A stretch of 64,000 nt of DNA from Bacillota bacterium (GTDB taxonomy: Bacteria; Bacillota; Clostridia; Christensenellales; SZUA-584): positions 248,001 through 312,000 of the forward strand of contig JAEYPO010000009.1 in assembly GCA_023410595.1 (NCBI GenBank). The letters are read 5' to 3'. The notes beneath the pieces are model-generated. The model was not told the origin of the DNA, did not search any database, and was given only the letters and a program-made list of their open reading frames with translations. The stretch's first letter is position 1; every line of letters begins with the position of its first letter. This document shows, one piece after another, positions 16,843 to 24,555 of the stretch. Made by a program: the position numbers and the translations under genes.

Positions 16843-17649
16843 TCACATAGGCCTTATCGTTATCTTCTCGTCAGCCGTATCCACGTCTTCCACCAGCAGC
16901 AGCGCCTTATACGTGTCTATGCGTTTTCTTTCGGGCGCCCGCGTGGCTATCGCGACGCCGCAGCCCACGACGGTTATGGATAGCTCCTTCATCATGCCGC
17001 AAAGCGCGTGCAACGTGCCGCCGCCTGATATGAAGTCGTCTATAAGCAGCGCCTTTTGGCCCGAGCGCAGCGCGCGCCTCGATATGGACATCGTTCTTAT
17101 CCTTCTCGATATGCCCGTCATATAGTTTATCGTAACCGCCGAGCCCTCGGTTATCATCGAATCGCTGCGCGCTATTACGAGCGGTTTGCCGAGCGCTCTT
17201 GCCACCTCGAACGCGAGCGCTACGCCCTTTGTTTCGACGGTCACTATAAAATCAGGGTTTGTCCTTATGAACATGCCGGCGAGTATTTCCGCCATAGCGC
17301 ACACATATTTCGGATCGGAGAATATATCCACGGTGTAGATATAACCTCCCGGCAGTATCCTCGACGGATCGGAGAGCTTTTTTGCGACCTCTTTTAATAC
17401 GGCCTCTTTAGCCTCCGCGCTTACCGCGGGTATATACTTGACTCCCCCGGTCGCTCCTATGGCGACTTCAAGATCGCCCTGCCCGAAAGCGGCGAACGTA
17501 TCGCGTATCATCGAGATGTCTTCGCTTATCGTCGATTTCGCGGCGCCGAACATCTCGCAGAACACGTTAAGAGGAAAGGACTTTGAGGGGTTTTTGACGA
17601 GCATCGATGTAATAGCCGCCATCCTTGTCTTTCTGTCGGTTTTTTCCAT
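16843..17649 (-). CDS. purR: Purine operon repressor PurR
   Basis: A 268-residue Gram-positive PurR. An N-terminal winged helix (about 8-75, KSTISEDISMIRDTF as recognition region) is joined to a phosphoribosyltransferase-type domain. The PRPP loop is LLIDDFISGGGTL (201-213). In this family PRPP binding relieves repression of purine genes. ATG 17649 follows CGGAGGTGC; an in-frame upstream ATG lacks a ribosome site. murC starts upstream in the opposite direction, an arrangement unlike Bacillus, where purR sits near yabJ-spoVG. Confidence 0.93.
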   Translation of the reverse strand: MEKTDRKTRMAAITSMLVKNPSKSFPLNVFCEMFGAAKSTISEDISMIRDTFAAFGQGDLEVAIGATGGVKYIPAVSAEAKEAVLKEVAKKLSDPSRILPGGYIYTVDIFSDPKYVCAMAEILAGMFIRTNPDFIVTVETKGVALAFEVARALGKPLVIARSDSMITEGSAVTINYMTGISRRIRTMSISRRALRSGQKALLIDDFISGGGTLHALCGMMKELSITVVGCGVAIATRAPERKRIDTYKALLLVEDVDTADEKITIRPM

Positions 17650-17725
17650 GTGCACCTCCGCATGTTTTATCATATAATATTATAGGTTTTTTTACTGTAT
17701 TTTTAAATAGCGGCGCACCTTTTTA

Positions 17726-17755
17726 TTGATATTGACATGGTTTGTGGAGTATAAT
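17726..17755 (+). promoter_or_regulatory. Candidate murC promoter
   Basis: TTGATA at 17726-17731 and TATAAT at 17750-17755 are 18 bases apart. The leader to murC is about 115 bases. A TTGACA at 17732 is too close to the -10 box to serve as a normal -35. Confidence 0.55.
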
Positions 17756-17874
17756 GCAATACGCACGTACTTAAAAGAGAAGTTTTTATAAGTTTGTGCG
17801 GCGGCGTTTTACCCCGTGCGCTGCCAACATCATCAGGAACCGCACTATAAGAATGGCATTATAAAGAGGTAATT

Positions 17875-19239
17875 ATGGTAGATTTGCAGCAGTTCAAAGG
17901 TAAAAGCGTTCATTTCATAGGCATCGGCGGATGCAGTATGAGCGGGCTTGCAGTCATACTTAAGAACTTAGGTTATAACCCCAAGGGCAGCGATATAAAC
18001 GAATCGGCTTTCACTAAAAAGCTGGAAAGCGAAGGCATACCATTTGCATTAGGGCACAGTGCCGAGAACATAGGCGACGCTTCGCTCGTTATATACTCAG
18101 CGGCAATAAAGCCGTATAACCCCGAATTCGCCCGCGCAAAGGAGCTTGGTCTCCCCATGCTTACAAGGGCCGAGCTTCTTGGGCTCATAAGCAAGCAATA
18201 TGAGACCGTTATAGGAATCGCGGGCTGCCACGGCAAGACGACGATAACCTCGATGACGGCGCTCATACTGCGCGACTGCGGCATAGATTTGACTGTGCAC
18301 ATCGGGGGCATGGTGGATTTCTTAGGCGGCGGCGTCGCCATAGGCAACTACCCGGCGTTCCTTACGGAAGCGTGCGAATACGTGGAAAGCTTCCTCGAAC
18401 TTCGCCCCACGCACATACTCGTAAACAACATCGACGACGACCACCTCGATTATTACAAGAGCATAGACGAAATATACGGGGCTTTCAAGCGCTTTGCGTC
18501 GCTGCTGCCTGAAAACGGAGTATTGTTTGTCTACGCGCACGACCCACTAACCCTGAAGCTCGCAAAAGAATGCGGGCGCAAGGTCGTCACTTACGGCTTT
18601 GAAAACGCCGACTATATAGCCACGAACGTGGAATACGACGAAGGCGGCTGCCCGTCGTTCGACGTCATAACGCCAAAAGGCATGGCAAGGATATCACTCT
18701 CCGTCGTCGGCAAGCACAACATGGCCAACGCGCTCGCAGCCATAACGGTGTGCAGCGAGGTGTTCGGCATCTACCCGGCGGGCATGGCCGGGGCGCTCAG
18801 GGAATACCATCTCGCGGGCCGCAGATTTGAGCATATGGGCTTAAAAAACGGCGTGGAGATAATACACGACTACGCCCATCACCCCGGCGAGATACAGGCA
18901 TGCCTCGAGGCTGCGTCCAAATATCCGCACAGAAAGCTTTGGGTTGTGTTCCAGTGCAACTCCTATACGCGCGCAAAAACGCTTAAAGACAAATACGCCG
19001 TAAGCTTTGAGAACGCTGACATGGTGCTCGTGCCCGACATATACCCGGGGCGCGACATAGACAAAGGCGAGATACACGCGCGCGACCTTGTGGACGCGAT
19101 ATCCAAACACTCGCCGTGCATATACATACCCACGTTCGAGGAAATAAACACATATCTTGAACAGCACGCCTTGCCCGGCGACGTCGTTATAACGCTCGGT
19201 TCGGGCAGCGTCAACAACGAAACGAAAAAGCTTTTATAA
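17875..19239 (+). CDS. murC: UDP-N-acetylmuramate--L-alanine ligase MurC
   Basis: A 454-residue Mur ligase adding the first amino acid to the peptidoglycan stem peptide. The N-terminal Rossmann loop is HFIGIGGCSMSGLA (about 13-26), the ATP loop is GIAGCHGKTTI (114-124; the more usual residue before HGKT is Thr or Ser), and VVGKHNMANALAA plus YAHHPGEI mark the central and C-terminal domains. ATG 17875 follows AAAGAGGTAATT. It is alone here rather than in the dcw cluster, which is common for murC in clostridia. Confidence 0.95.
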   Translation: MVDLQQFKGKSVHFIGIGGCSMSGLAVILKNLGYNPKGSDINESAFTKKLESEGIPFALGHSAENIGDASLVIYSAAIKPYNPEFARAKELGLPMLTRAELLGLISKQYETVIGIAGCHGKTTITSMTALILRDCGIDLTVHIGGMVDFLGGGVAIGNYPAFLTEACEYVESFLELRPTHILVNNIDDDHLDYYKSIDEIYGAFKRFASLLPENGVLFVYAHDPLTLKLAKECGRKVVTYGFENADYIATNVEYDEGGCPSFDVITPKGMARISLSVVGKHNMANALAAITVCSEVFGIYPAGMAGALREYHLAGRRFEHMGLKNGVEIIHDYAHHPGEIQACLEAASKYPHRKLWVVFQCNSYTRAKTLKDKYAVSFENADMVLVPDIYPGRDIDKGEIHARDLVDAISKHSPCIYIPTFEEINTYLEQHALPGDVVITLGSGSVNNETKKLL

Positions 19240-19268
19240 GCTTCGCCAGACTTTGGCCGTATCGCTCC

Positions 19269-19299
19269 TTGTAGCAATGTGCGAACATGTTCGTATAAT
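19269..19299 (+). promoter_or_regulatory. Promoter with palindrome CGAACATGTTCG
   Basis: TTGTAG at 19269-19274 and TATAAT at 19294-19299 are 19 bases apart. The perfect 12-bp palindrome CGAACATGTTCG (19282-19293) touches the -10 box. The ymaF-like gene starts 22 bases later. Confidence 0.5.
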
Positions 19300-19320
19300 A
19301 AAGCAAGGAGCTGATTTGTT

Positions 19321-19620
19321 TTGCCAGGAGAACTCCATACGCACGAATATAAAGGCGTCACCACTTACGCCAACGGCCATGTGCATTTGTTTTCGGGCGT
19401 CTCGGGCGTGAGCCCGAATGTGCCCGGACATACTCATACCATAGCGGGACAAACGGCGGTAAGCGACGGCCACTCGCACCCCTACCGGCTGATTTCGGAG
19501 GGTCCTGTATATGTCGCCAGGGTGCAATATAAGCATTATCACTATTACTCTGGGGTGACAGGCTTTGTGCGCGGCCATGAGCATCTCATGAGCGGTACGA
19601 CTTTCGTGCTGGGAGAATAA
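19321..19620 (+). CDS. YmaF-family His-rich protein
   Basis: A 99-residue protein matching the YmaF family. Its sequence is built from repeats of the type GHxHxxSGxxG: HTHEYKG, GHVHLFSGVSG, GHTHTIAG, GHSHPYR, HYHYYSGVTG and GHEHLMSG. About 16 histidines, many as HxH, suggest metal binding; no function is known. The start is a TTG at 19321, after AAGGAG with a long spacer. A palindrome-bearing promoter precedes it and a two-way terminator follows. Confidence 0.8.
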   Translation: MPGELHTHEYKGVTTYANGHVHLFSGVSGVSPNVPGHTHTIAGQTAVSDGHSHPYRLISEGPVYVARVQYKHYHYYSGVTGFVRGHEHLMSGTTFVLGE

Positions 19621-19657
19621 GCAAAAAAGGCCGATCCAAAAGATACAGCCTTTTTGC
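19621..19657. terminator. Bidirectional terminator
   Basis: GCAAAAAAGGC and GCCTTTTTGC form a near-perfect stem with A and T runs on both sides, between the convergent ymaF-like and ytfJ genes. Confidence 0.8.
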
Positions 19658-19670
19658 GAACAGGTTATCG

Positions 19671-20138
19671 TTAAAACATGCTCTTGCTTTGGCCTGTCTG
19701 ACCGGAGCCGCTCTGCTGGCCCTGCTGCCCTGCGCTTTGCTGGCCCTGTTGCCCTGCGCTTTGCTGGCCTGCCTGCGGGTTCATGCTGCTTATTATCTGA
19801 GGTATCTTGTTTATCACCTGGCTCATGCTGCCCGGCGTGCCTACGGGCGCCATAAGAACGTTATCCTTGTCTATTACGATAACAGCGTCGGTGCACAGCT
19901 TAGCGCCTATTCCCAGCGCGCCGCCCGCGACGCCCCCGCCCATATTGCTGGTGTTGTTTACATTCGACTTGCTTTTAGCCTGAGTGTCGCCTCCGCCGTA
20001 CCCCAGCGTTATAGACATAACGGGCAGAAACGTCTTATCTCCCTGCATGACCGGTTTGCCTATCAGCCCGTCTTTCTGAGAAAAATTCTCCATGTTCGTA
20101 AACAGCGTGTCAACATACTGTGTTATGCTTTGCTCCAT
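19671..20138 (-). CDS. ytfJ: Sporulation protein YtfJ / GerW
   Basis: A 155-residue GerW-type protein needed for spore germination in Bacillus. The conserved core (about 1-115) has TLGYGGGDTQ, the glycine-rich GGGVAGGALGIGAKL and DAVIVID. A C-terminal tail (about 122-155) consists of Gln/Gly/Ser repeats of unit QGQQSAGQ, coded by a 24-bp tandem DNA repeat. It overlaps the upstream DUF2953 gene by 16 bases, with AAGGAGG as ribosome site, reproducing the ytfI-ytfJ pair of spore formers. Confidence 0.9.
   Translation of the reverse strand: MEQSITQYVDTLFTNMENFSQKDGLIGKPVMQGDKTFLPVMSITLGYGGGDTQAKSKSNVNNTSNMGGGVAGGALGIGAKLCTDAVIVIDKDNVLMAPVGTPGSMSQVINKIPQIISSMNPQAGQQSAGQQGQQSAGQQGQQSGSGQTGQSKSMF
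19707..19775 (-). repeat. 24-bp coding tandem repeat in ytfJ
   Basis: About two and a half copies of a 24-bp unit containing GCCCTGCGCTTTGCTGGCC code for repeated QGQQSAGQ in the YtfJ tail. The copy number could vary by slippage without breaking the frame. Confidence 0.7.
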
Positions 20139-20650
20139 TCATTTTTCCTCCTTGTTCTTTTTCTTTTATTTTTGACATAATTCAATATTGTATTCCCTAT
20201 AGTTATTTCCGCGCTCGCCGTTATCCTTACGTAATCTTCCGCAGAGAAAAAATCGGGGTGGAGGCTTAACTCGTCAAAGTTTAGAAAGCCCGACGCCATG
20301 CCCAAAGCGCCGCTCGCCATGCCTGTTGCAAAAGGATTCCTCGTGCCGTACCAGATATCCGCTCTCTTATTGGTTATGACGGCGGACTTAAGCCACAGCA
20401 GCGGATGCTTGTCTTTCCTGCTTTGTTTCTCAAGCTGTTTTCTGAACACCCTGTTTTTAAACACGAATATACTGAGCGTGGGCATTATTCCCCCGTCCCA
20501 TTCTATTTTCGCCCGCAAAAGCGGGTACAGGAAAAGAACATTGACGTATTTGCTGCTGTCGAAGTTGGCTTTTACCCTGAACTTCAGCGGCAGCATCAAG
20601 AAAACGATAATTATGATAGCTAAGATCAACAAAAACTGAACAAAACCCAT
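20123..20650 (-). CDS. ytfI: DUF2953 protein (YtfI-like)
   Basis: A 175-residue protein with an N-terminal membrane segment (about 3-22) and a soluble remainder matching DUF2953, the family of Bacillus YtfI. Recognisable stretches include LPLKFRVKANFD after the anchor and FNLDFDELSLHPDFF-like residues (FLNFDELSLHPDF) near 123. It overlaps ytfJ downstream. The pairing with ytfJ in spore formers is the main reason for the name; the biochemical role is unknown. Confidence 0.82.
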   Translation of the reverse strand: MGFVQFLLILAIIIIVFLMLPLKFRVKANFDSSKYVNVLFLYPLLRAKIEWDGGIMPTLSIFVFKNRVFRKQLEKQSRKDKHPLLWLKSAVITNKRADIWYGTRNPFATGMASGALGMASGFLNFDELSLHPDFFSAEDYVRITASAEITIGNTILNYVKNKRKRTRRKNEWSKA

Positions 20651-20716
20651 AATGATAGTTTGGGTCGGATTTTGTCGGATTATTCAAATGTACGCTTTTT
20701 CGAAAAGCTCAATTCC

Positions 20717-20747
20717 ACCCCGTCAAGCCTTTCGGCTTGCCGCGACG
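20717..20747. repeat. Divergent palindromic element copy
   Basis: ACCCCGTCAAGCCT-TTCG-GCTTG-CCGCGACGG matches the reverse strand of the 40-bp array unit (ACCCCATCAAGCCT...CTTGTCGGGGAC) with a changed loop. It lies between the PNPOx-like gene and DUF2953. Confidence 0.55.
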
Positions 20748-20795
20748 GATAAGGTGATATTTATCGTCTGAACAATCATCAGCTTTGATTACCGG

Positions 20796-21218
20796 TTACT
20801 CTATATCAAAATCTTCCGAATGAAAGCTGCTGTAATACCTGCCCTTTGTCGCAGTGAATTTGAGCACGCAGTAATCGGGGTCCGTAACGCCCAACGGATA
20901 ATACATCGTATCGCCCTGCCGCCATATCCTTTCCTTCGAGTCCGCGTCTTCCAGCACTTCCATAGTGCCTAAAAGCATCACGCCCCTGAAGAACCGCCTG
21001 TCGCAAAAATATATGCTCGCCTTCGGGTTTTCCCTGTATTGTCCTACCCTCATAGACGACGTGTTCGTGGTAAAATAAAACTGCTTTATGCCTTCGCGCT
21101 CCCGCGGAGGCAGCATCGCCTTCAAATTCGGGAAGCCCTCGGCGTCAACCGAACTTATGAACGCAACGCCCTGCTTGTCAATTAGGTTCCCTATAGTCTG
21201 CACCGGATTTCGCATCAT
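20796..21218 (-). CDS. Pyridoxamine 5'-phosphate oxidase-family protein
   Basis: A small (about 140-residue) FMN-binding split-barrel protein. IGNLIDKQGVAFISSVDAEG opens the barrel, and FTTNTSS and ENPKASIYFCD are the usual FMN-pocket segments. Such proteins include general-stress and flavin-binding reductases; the substrate is not evident. ATG 21218 follows GTGGAG by nine bases; an in-frame GTG 21233 after AAAGGGGAG is nearly as good and would use sequence from the adjacent repeat. Confidence 0.82.
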   Translation of the reverse strand: MMRNPVQTIGNLIDKQGVAFISSVDAEGFPNLKAMLPPREREGIKQFYFTTNTSSMRVGQYRENPKASIYFCDRRFFRGVMLLGTMEVLEDADSKERIWRQGDTMYYPLGVTDPDYCVLKFTATKGRYYSSFHSEDFDIE

Positions 21219-21237
21219 AACAATATACTCCACTATA

Positions 21238-21320
21238 ATGGCTCCCCTTTAACCCGCCCGGGCGAACTTTGTCTGCTGGGGACCCCGGTCGTAGAGCTTC
21301 GCCGCAGGCGGCTGAAGGGT
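21238..21320. repeat. Composite repeat: second family with 40-bp insertion
   Basis: The outer parts, ATGGCTCCCCTT (21238-21249) and AGCTT...CCGCAGGCGGCTGAAGGGT (21295-21320), match the repeat at 41739-41782. Between them this copy has 45 bases where the other has 5, a 40-base difference. The extra part carries CTGGGGACCCCGG, the hallmark of the palindromic family, though it is diverged. Confidence 0.6.
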
Positions 21321-21334
21321 GCCTATCAAAGAAC

Positions 21335-23296
21335 CTACTCCTTTATCATCTCTTCAAACTTCGCTTCGTCTATCACCGTTACGCCGAGCTTTTGTGCTTT
21401 GTTGAGCTTACTTCCCGCTTCCGCGCCCGCGAGCACATAATCTGTATTCTTACTGACCGAGGACGACACCTCGCCGCCCAGCGACTCTATAATGTCCGAA
21501 GCCTCCTTGCGCGTGTACCTCTCCAGTGTGCCCGTAAGCACTACCTTTTTGCCCGAAAAAGCCGAGTCTTTAACCGCTTTGCGCTCGAACACGGGGACCA
21601 CGCCCGCCGCCTCCATGCGCTCTATTATGCGCCTCGCGCGCTCGTTGCCGAAAAACTCGACTATGTTCTGCGCGAACGTGCGGCCTATGCCTTCTATAGC
21701 CAAAAGGCCTTCTATATCCGCTTTCATCAGCGCGTCTATGCCGCCGTACCGCTCCGCCAGATCCTTTGCCGTCTTTGCGCCTATGCCGGGTATCCCAAGC
21801 GCGTATATGTAGCTCGCAAGCGGCCTTGTTTTGCTCGCCTCTATCGCTTTTTTAAGATTCTCCGCCTTCTTCTCGCCGAATCCCGGCAGCGTCTTTATGC
21901 GGTCATAATCGAGGTAGTACAGATCGGAAACGTCGCTGAGCCCCAGATGATCATAAAATGCCTCGGCCGTCCTGTCCGAGAACGTCGTTATGTCCATCGC
22001 GTCGCGCGACGCAAAGTGCGCTATAGAGCGCGTTAGTTGCGGGCGGCAGTACAGCATGTTCTCGCAGAATATATGCGCGCCCTTTTCCACCAGATGATAC
22101 CCGCACGCAGGGCAGCGCGCCGGCGGCTCTATATCCTCCGAATCGGGCATACACTCGGCCACGCCCATTATCTCGGGTATTACGTCTCCCGACCGCCTAA
22201 GGAACACGCGGCAGTTCTTTTTAACGCCTTTTTTCTTTATATCGCCGTAGTTATTAAGCGTCGCGCGGCTCACCGTCACGCCCGCTATGTCCACCGGCTC
22301 GAGCACCGCGCCCGGCGTAAGCTTGCCCGTGCGCCCTACCTGCCATATGACGTCGCGAAGCAGCGTCGTCTTCTCGTCCGCCGCGAACTTATATGCTATT
22401 GCCCAGCGCGGGAACTTCTGCGTGAAACCGAGCCGCTCCCTCGCCGAGAAGCTGTCTATCTTTATTACTATGCCGTCTATTAGATAGTCGAGGCTGTTCC
22501 TTTGCTTTTCTGCCTCTTCCACGCATTTCATTACTCCGTCTATATCACTTGCCTCTTTTATATAGCTGTTTACGGGAAAATGGTTTTCCTTAAGGAACGC
22601 TGTCATTTCACGGTGCGATGTAAACTGCTCGCCGTCCTTATAGCCCACGCTGTAGCAGAAAAGGCTTAAATTCCGCTTTGCGGTCTCGCCGGGGTCGAGG
22701 TTTCGTAAAGCGCCCGCCGCGGCGTTGCGCGCGTTCTTAAGCGGCTCATCCGTTTTCTCGTTATAGTCTCGCAGCACGGACAGCTTCATCATGCCCTCGC
22801 CCTGCACTTCAAGCACGCCCTTGAACGGTATGGAAAGCGGCACGCTCCTAATTGTCTTCACCTGCGCGGTTATCACCTCGCCCGTCACGCCGTCGCCCCT
22901 TGTAGCGGCGGAGACGAGCAGCCCGTTTTCGTAGCGCAGGTTTATAGTAAGACCGTCGAATTTATACTCGACGATGTACAGAAATCCCTCGCTTGTGAAT
23001 TTCTTTGCGCGCTCTTCCCAGGCCTGCAGCTCTTCTTTCGTCCTCGCCTTGTCAAGGCTGTAAAGGGGCGCAAGATGCCGTATCTTTTCAAAGCCGGGCA
23101 GTATTTCGCCGCCCACCCTTTGCGTGGGCGAATCAGGGCGGACGTATCCCGTCTCGCGCTCAAGGTTAAGCAGCTCGTCGTACAGTTCGTCGTACTCTGC
23201 GTCGCTTACAGTCGGGTCGTCCAGCGTGTAGTAGTTGTACATATGCCGCGTGAGTTCCCCGACGAGGTAATCTATACGGTTTTTCATTTCATCCAT
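21335..23296 (-). CDS. ligA: NAD-dependent DNA ligase LigA
   Basis: A 653-residue replicative DNA ligase. The adenylation lysine is in EYKFDG (K112), the OB fold and the four-cysteine zinc site (CPACG...C...C near 400-430) follow, then helix-hairpin-helix repeats (LPGFGEKKAENL, IPGIGAKTAKDLAE, IEGIGRTFAQNI) and a C-terminal BRCT domain (about 580-653). ATG 23296 is preferred because AAGGTGG is five bases upstream; GTG 23305 is in frame. It overlaps the end of dapL, in a pcrA-dapL-ligA run. Confidence 0.97.
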   Translation of the reverse strand: MDEMKNRIDYLVGELTRHMYNYYTLDDPTVSDAEYDELYDELLNLERETGYVRPDSPTQRVGGEILPGFEKIRHLAPLYSLDKARTKEELQAWEERAKKFTSEGFLYIVEYKFDGLTINLRYENGLLVSAATRGDGVTGEVITAQVKTIRSVPLSIPFKGVLEVQGEGMMKLSVLRDYNEKTDEPLKNARNAAAGALRNLDPGETAKRNLSLFCYSVGYKDGEQFTSHREMTAFLKENHFPVNSYIKEASDIDGVMKCVEEAEKQRNSLDYLIDGIVIKIDSFSARERLGFTQKFPRWAIAYKFAADEKTTLLRDVIWQVGRTGKLTPGAVLEPVDIAGVTVSRATLNNYGDIKKKGVKKNCRVFLRRSGDVIPEIMGVAECMPDSEDIEPPARCPACGYHLVEKGAHIFCENMLYCRPQLTRSIAHFASRDAMDITTFSDRTAEAFYDHLGLSDVSDLYYLDYDRIKTLPGFGEKKAENLKKAIEASKTRPLASYIYALGIPGIGAKTAKDLAERYGGIDALMKADIEGLLAIEGIGRTFAQNIVEFFGNERARRIIERMEAAGVVPVFERKAVKDSAFSGKKVVLTGTLERYTRKEASDIIESLGGEVSSSVSKNTDYVLAGAEAGSKLNKAQKLGVTVIDEAKFEEMIKE

Positions 23297-23306
23297 ACGG
23301 TCCACC

Positions 23307-24551
23307 TTAATACTTAAGCCCCAGTTTTATTAGCCTTTGTTCCACCTCGCCCAGCACGGCGTCTTCCTCCCGCTCGTCGGCCGCCTCGAAAGTCACCGAT
23401 ATGCGAAGAAACGCGCCCGCGTCGTCCCACGGCACGGTGGATATAAGCGCGTTTTTTATGAGATACTCAGCGCATTGCTCGGCACTGCCAAACACCGTTC
23501 CGTCCGCCGCGCTTTTTGGCGCCTCGACGTAGCAATAAAACGTTCCCTTCGGCTTTTGCGCTTTTAGCCCGGCGCTCTCTAAAGCGCGCACGAGCTTATC
23601 GAACCTGCGCGAATACCTCTCACAGTTATCCTCTATTATACGGCCCATATTATTCAGCGCGTATGTGCCCGCCTTCTGTATCGCGCGGAACTGTCCCGAG
23701 TCGGTGTTGTCCTTCACCGTCGCGAGCGCGCTTATTATCTTTTTGCTGCCCGCGACGAACCCCAATCGCCAGCCCGTCATGTTGAACGACTTGGAAAGCG
23801 AGTGTATCTCGACGCTTACTTCCTGCGCGCCGTCAATTGAGAGGAAGCTAAGCGGCTTTTCACCGTCAAAAGTTATCGCGGAATACGCCGCGTCGGATAC
23901 GACTGCAATACCGTATTTATGCGCGAACTCGACTACGCGCTTATAGAACTCATTCGTCGCCGTCTTCCCCGTAGGGTTGTTCGGGTAGTTTATATACAGC
24001 ATCTTAGAACGTTTCAATATGTTTTCCGGTATGCTTGAAAAATCAGGGAAAAAATCGTTTTGTTTCAAAAGCGGCAGGTCGTACGTTTCGCCGCCCAGAT
24101 AACGCGTGTAAGTACCCATCACAGGATAGCCCGGAACGGTCACCAGCGCTATGTCGCCCGGGTCTATAAAGCATATCGGCAGCATGGCGAGCGCGGGCTT
24201 CGAGCCTATAGTGTGCAGCACGTGTTCAAGCGGATCGCCGAGCGTTACGCCGTACATCCGTTCTAGGAACGCCGCGGCGGCCTGCTGGAACTCCGCTATG
24301 CCGTTGTCCGAGTAAAACCTGTTCTCCGGTTTTGCCGCCTCGCGAGCTAGTACGGCTACGATCTCTTCGTCCGCCGGTTTATCCGGCTCACCCACGCCCA
24401 TGTCTATGAGCTTCACGCCCGGGTTCTCGAGCCTTACGTTTGCTTTAAGGCTCTTTATCTTTGCGAACTTGTAAAGCTCCGTAGACTTCCCGAAATCGCT
24501 GCCTCCCAGCCGCTGCGCTATTGCCTGCTGCAAAACGTCGTTTTCATCCAT
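23307..24551 (-). CDS. dapL: LL-diaminopimelate aminotransferase DapL
   Basis: A 414-residue fold-type-I PLP aminotransferase. The opening FAKIKSLKANVRLENPGV-type stretch, MGVGEPDKPADE, YPNNPTGKTA and the PLP lysine in HSLSKSFNMTGWRLGF match DapL, which makes LL-diaminopimelate from tetrahydrodipicolinate in one step. The length is as expected. ATG 24551 lies four bases after the pcrA stop. It points to the aminotransferase route for lysine and cell-wall DAP. The split of the ligA-pcrA pair by this gene is unusual. Confidence 0.9.
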   Translation of the reverse strand: MDENDVLQQAIAQRLGGSDFGKSTELYKFAKIKSLKANVRLENPGVKLIDMGVGEPDKPADEEIVAVLAREAAKPENRFYSDNGIAEFQQAAAAFLERMYGVTLGDPLEHVLHTIGSKPALAMLPICFIDPGDIALVTVPGYPVMGTYTRYLGGETYDLPLLKQNDFFPDFSSIPENILKRSKMLYINYPNNPTGKTATNEFYKRVVEFAHKYGIAVVSDAAYSAITFDGEKPLSFLSIDGAQEVSVEIHSLSKSFNMTGWRLGFVAGSKKIISALATVKDNTDSGQFRAIQKAGTYALNNMGRIIEDNCERYSRRFDKLVRALESAGLKAQKPKGTFYCYVEAPKSAADGTVFGSAEQCAEYLIKNALISTVPWDDAGAFLRISVTFEAADEREEDAVLGEVEQRLIKLGLKY

Positions 24552-24555
24552 ATAT

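Noticed and set aside
19282..19293. LexA (SOS) box upstream of the ymaF-like gene
   Set aside because: The Firmicutes site needs four bases between CGAAC and GTTCG; here there are two, so it is reported only as an unnamed operator.
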